Assembly (NCBI RefSeq): GCF_042693015.1
Contig: NZ_CP170544.1
Span: 186,001 to 250,000 of the forward strand
DNA from: Sphingomonas_E sp042693015
GTDB lineage: Bacteria; Pseudomonadota; Alphaproteobacteria; Sphingomonadales; Sphingomonadaceae
Length of the DNA stretch: 64,000 nt
Direction: 5' to 3'
Shown here: piece by piece, positions 62,277-64,000 of the stretch
How the letters are laid out: every line of letters starts with the position of its first letter
How positions within the stretch are numbered: the stretch's first letter is position 1
Position numbers and translations under genes: made by a program
Notes under the pieces: model-generated
Database searches by the model: none
What the model was told of the DNA's origin: nothing
The model's input: only the letters and a program-made list of their open reading frames with translations

Positions 62277-62305
62277 ACGCCCGCGCCGGCCGACGGCGCG
62301 GGCGT
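62277..62305. terminator. GC-rich hairpin between korB and a convergent lipoprotein gene
   Basis: A perfect 12-bp stem ACGCCCGCGCCG / CGGCGCGGGCGT has loop GCCGA. There is no T tract on either side. It may protect both 3' ends or cause Rho-linked stops. Confidence 0.55.
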
Positions 62306-62310
62306 GTCGA

Positions 62311-62514
62311 TCAATAGCTGCTGTTCTGGGGCACGTCCGGCTTGTTCGGCGGCGATTGGGTTTCAGGGCCCATCGTGTCGCCATTCTTGGTCGTGTGCTC
62401 GGAGGTATCGCCCTGGGTGGCGGTCGGCGATGGCGCGCTCTCGCTTGGTGAAGACGCCCGACAGGCGGGTAGCACCAGCAGCGCCGTGATAGCCAGAAGC
62501 GCATGCTTGATCAT
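62311..62514 (-). CDS. Small lipoprotein
   Basis: 67-residue predicted lipoprotein, too short to recognise by family. MIKHALLAITALLVLPACRA gives a clean signal with lipobox LPAC, lipid on Cys18. The mature part is Ser/Thr/Pro/Asn-rich and probably unstructured (SPTATQGDTSEHTTKNGDT). An ideal ribosome site GGAGGTGACA lies before the ATG at 62514, so it is probably well translated. It is 11 bp downstream of another tiny lipoprotein gene on the same strand. Confidence 0.75.
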   Translation of the reverse strand: MIKHALLAITALLVLPACRASSPSESAPSPTATQGDTSEHTTKNGDTMGPETQSPPNKPDVPQNSSY

Positions 62515-62525
62515 TGTCACCTCCT

Positions 62526-62687
62526 TCAAAACGGGTTGGGTTGCGGGGGATCGGGCCTGTCGGGCGGAGTGGATGATGGACCGCTCGGTTCGGCCGGATA
62601 GGGTGGCAGCTCCTTGGGCGGTGCCTTCTTCGCGCACCCCGCGAGGGAGATCAGCGCGATGGCCATGAGGATTTGCGCTCTGGTCAT
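62526..62687 (-). CDS. Very small lipoprotein
   Basis: 53-residue predicted lipoprotein. MTRAQILMAIALISLAGCAKK has lipobox SLAGC with Cys18 lipidated. The rest is a Pro-rich tail (APPKELPPYPAEPSGPSSTP) ending PNPF. The start codon at 62687 overlaps the stop of the upstream membrane-protein gene (ATGA), so translation is coupled and the protein is likely real despite its size. Such Pro-rich lipoproteins can be fillers or entericidin-like; the function is unknown. Confidence 0.65.
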   Translation of the reverse strand: MTRAQILMAIALISLAGCAKKAPPKELPPYPAEPSGPSSTPPDRPDPPQPNPF

Positions 62688-63379
62688 TTGCCCGCTTTCT
62701 TCTTTGGATTGACCGCGCCTTCCGTCTCCTCGGGCGCACAGGTTTCGCCGAGGTCGAGGAAGCTGCGTGCGGTCCACGTCATCTGCTCGCGGTTGAGCCA
62801 GTCGGTACGGCGTTCGATCGCTGTCGCCACGCGCACCACCTTGGCGGTGCATTTGACCAGAAAGGTCGCGACCAGCAGGTCGGTCTCTTCCGGCTCGATA
62901 CGGTGGTAGATTTCCCCGTCATATTCGCGGACCGGAAACCAGCGCAGTTCGGCTTCGTCGAAATAGGGATTGTCGGGCTCGCCGGGTTTCGATTTGAGCG
63001 CGGACCAGTAATCCTGGCCCTTCTTCGCCCACAGCGCTTCATAATCATAGACGCCGGGCTGGGCCATCTGGAGGGTGACGCGCGCATGTTTCAGCGTCAG
63101 CAACTGGGAGCCGAGATTCTTCAGCGATACATGGACTTCCACCGCGGCGAGGCCCGGTGAGACCTGCACGGCGTGCAGTTCCTGCGTCACATCCGCATGG
63201 GGCTGCGCCTTGCGTTCGATGAAATACCAGAAGGCAGCTAGGCCGAAGGCGCCGACAGCACAGATCGTCTGGAGCGTGCCGAACCATTTGCTGGCGCTGT
63301 CATGATTGCGCTTCGTGATCGCCAGCGCGACGATCAGATAGACGGCTGTCAGGCCGCCAATGATGACCAGTGCATTCAT
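62684..63379 (-). CDS. Two-helix membrane protein of unknown function
   Basis: Not recognised. It is 231 residues from 63379; the GAGGCGGGC before the ATG suits this start and the upstream frame has no homology. Membrane helices are VIIGGLTAVYLIVALAI (5-21) and LQTICAVGAFGLAAFWYF (about 35-52). A soluble beta-rich domain follows (VEVHVSLKNLGSQLLTLKHARVTL in two parts), then EIYHRIEPEETDLLVATFLVKC and a basic end VNPKKKAGK. The beta domain resembles immunoglobulin-like folds. It forms a small operon with two lipoproteins and is divergent from the photolyase gene. Confidence 0.7.
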   Translation of the reverse strand: MNALVIIGGLTAVYLIVALAITKRNHDSASKWFGTLQTICAVGAFGLAAFWYFIERKAQPHADVTQELHAVQVSPGLAAVEVHVSLKNLGSQLLTLKHARVTLQMAQPGVYDYEALWAKKGQDYWSALKSKPGEPDNPYFDEAELRWFPVREYDGEIYHRIEPEETDLLVATFLVKCTAKVVRVATAIERRTDWLNREQMTWTARSFLDLGETCAPEETEGAVNPKKKAGK

Positions 63380-63509
63380 GCCCGCCTCCTGCCTCGTGGC
63401 CGCCCTCCCCAGGGCAGCCTTCGACTCAGGACCCGCTTTTCCGCGACTATGCCATGAATTTGGCGGTGGGGCACTGGAACAGTGCGCAGCGGGGCGCGTA
63501 TCGGTCGGC

Positions 63510-64000
63510 ATGGCCGCACCCGTCATCCTCTGGTTCCGTCAGGATATGCGACTTTCCGATCAGCGTGCACTTGCCGCCGCGACGGCGGAGGGGCCGGTCG
63601 TTCCGCTTTATGTGCTGGATGATGACGGCGCCGGGCGCTGGGCGATAGGATCGGCACAGCGCTGGTGGCTGCACCACAGCCTGACGGCGCTGGGTGAAGC
63701 GCTGGCGGCAAAGGGCGCTCGCCTGATCCTGCGGCGGGGCGATGCGGTGGACGAGGTTGCTCGGCTGGCGCGCGAGGTGGGGGCGGAACGTGTCCACGCC
63801 ATCCGCCATCACGAACCCTGGTGGCAGCAGGCGGAGAGCGAACTGGGCCGGCAGGTTGATCTGGTGCTGCATGACGGCGCGACATTGGCGCCGCCCGATC
63901 ATGTGCGGACGGGCGGCGGCGGGCGATACCGGATCTTCACGCCGTTCTGGCGGGCGCTGAAAGAGCAGATGCCACCGGAGCTTCCCGTGCGGGCGCCGGC
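63510..64000 (+). CDS. phrB: Deoxyribodipyrimidine photolyase, 3' end cut by window edge
   Basis: Repairs UV-made cyclobutane dimers using blue light, FADH- and an antenna pigment. The ATG at 63510 starts APVILWFRQDMRLSDQRALAA, the characteristic photolyase N-terminus, and about 163 codons are visible: VVPLYVLDDDG, QRWWLHHSLTALGEALAAKGARL, a run with RHHEPWWQQ, and YRIFTPFWRAL. All belong to the N-terminal Rossmann-like domain; the FAD-binding helical domain lies beyond the window. Whether it is a CPD photolyase or another cryptochrome/photolyase group cannot be settled from this part. Confidence 0.9.
   Translation, partial: MAAPVILWFRQDMRLSDQRALAAATAEGPVVPLYVLDDDGAGRWAIGSAQRWWLHHSLTALGEALAAKGARLILRRGDAVDEVARLAREVGAERVHAIRHHEPWWQQAESELGRQVDLVLHDGATLAPPDHVRTGGGGRYRIFTPFWRALKEQMPPELPVRAP

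Noticed and set aside
62284..62300. Intrinsic terminator for korB
   Set aside because: The hairpin is strong but lacks any T tract on either strand, so it is recorded as a hairpin with modest confidence and not as a proven terminator.

Overview
The window is a dense, GC-rich chromosomal segment of an alphaproteobacterium, most likely a sphingomonad (Sphingomonas or a close relative). The main reasons are the order tig / clpP / clpX / lon / hup, the pairing of an electron-transfer-flavoprotein dehydrogenase with a divergent uracil-DNA glycosylase, slt and moaB, the exosortase-A-associated acyl ligase and decarboxylase, the HxlR/SDR/CaiB catabolic block, and several short palindromic repeat families. 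There is no rRNA, CRISPR array, prophage or recognisable insertion sequence. One tRNA gene (Val, CAC) is present. Both window edges cut genes: trigger factor on the left and a photolyase on the right.

Layout. 1-10.5 kb is protein quality control: trigger factor with an unusual His-rich and histone-H1-like tail, ClpP, ClpX, Lon and HU, interrupted by a glycosyltransferase, a GIY-YIG nuclease gene sitting inside a pair of palindromic repeats, a GMC oxidoreductase and an exported LRAT-like protein. 10.6-21.7 kb holds tRNA-Val, thioredoxin reductase, an ACP / acyl ligase / PLP decarboxylase trio, two DsbA-like thiol oxidoreductases, a DciA-like protein, MutY, NudC, prephenate dehydratase and a membrane-anchored cytochrome c. 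21.7-32.2 kb carries smc, a 0.9 kb gene-free gap, secG, pyrG and dnaE. The gap is the least explained stretch. It holds a paired palindrome, hairpins, an array of GTCGC motifs at 10-11 bp spacing, an exact GTTC-N7-GTTC SOS box and a 27-bp sequence found again 11 kb away.

32-49.5 kb has the ETF dehydrogenase facing UDG-slt-moaB, small metabolic genes, and a minus-strand run ptsP / rodZ-like / cpoB / tilS / ftsH (nitrogen-type phosphotransfer, cell shape, envelope, tRNA modification, membrane proteolysis), with a two-component pair upstream. 49.5-55.8 kb is a catabolic cluster (FAH-family hydrolase, a double CaiB CoA-transferase, two SDRs and an atypical SDR) facing its likely HxlR-type regulator. 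55.8-64 kb has a DUF481 outer-membrane protein, RppH, an HSL-type esterase, an HDAC-like amidohydrolase, the two-subunit 2-oxoacid:acceptor oxidoreductase KorAB, two tiny lipoproteins with a membrane protein, and the start of a photolyase.

Many adjacent genes overlap by ATGA or GTGA (acyl ligase/decarboxylase, mutY/nudC, UDG/slt, korA/korB, esterase/rppH, membrane protein/lipoprotein), which supports translational coupling. Starts were chosen by homology, Shine-Dalgarno sequence and signal-peptide position. All functional calls come from reading motifs and remembered family features; no database search was run.
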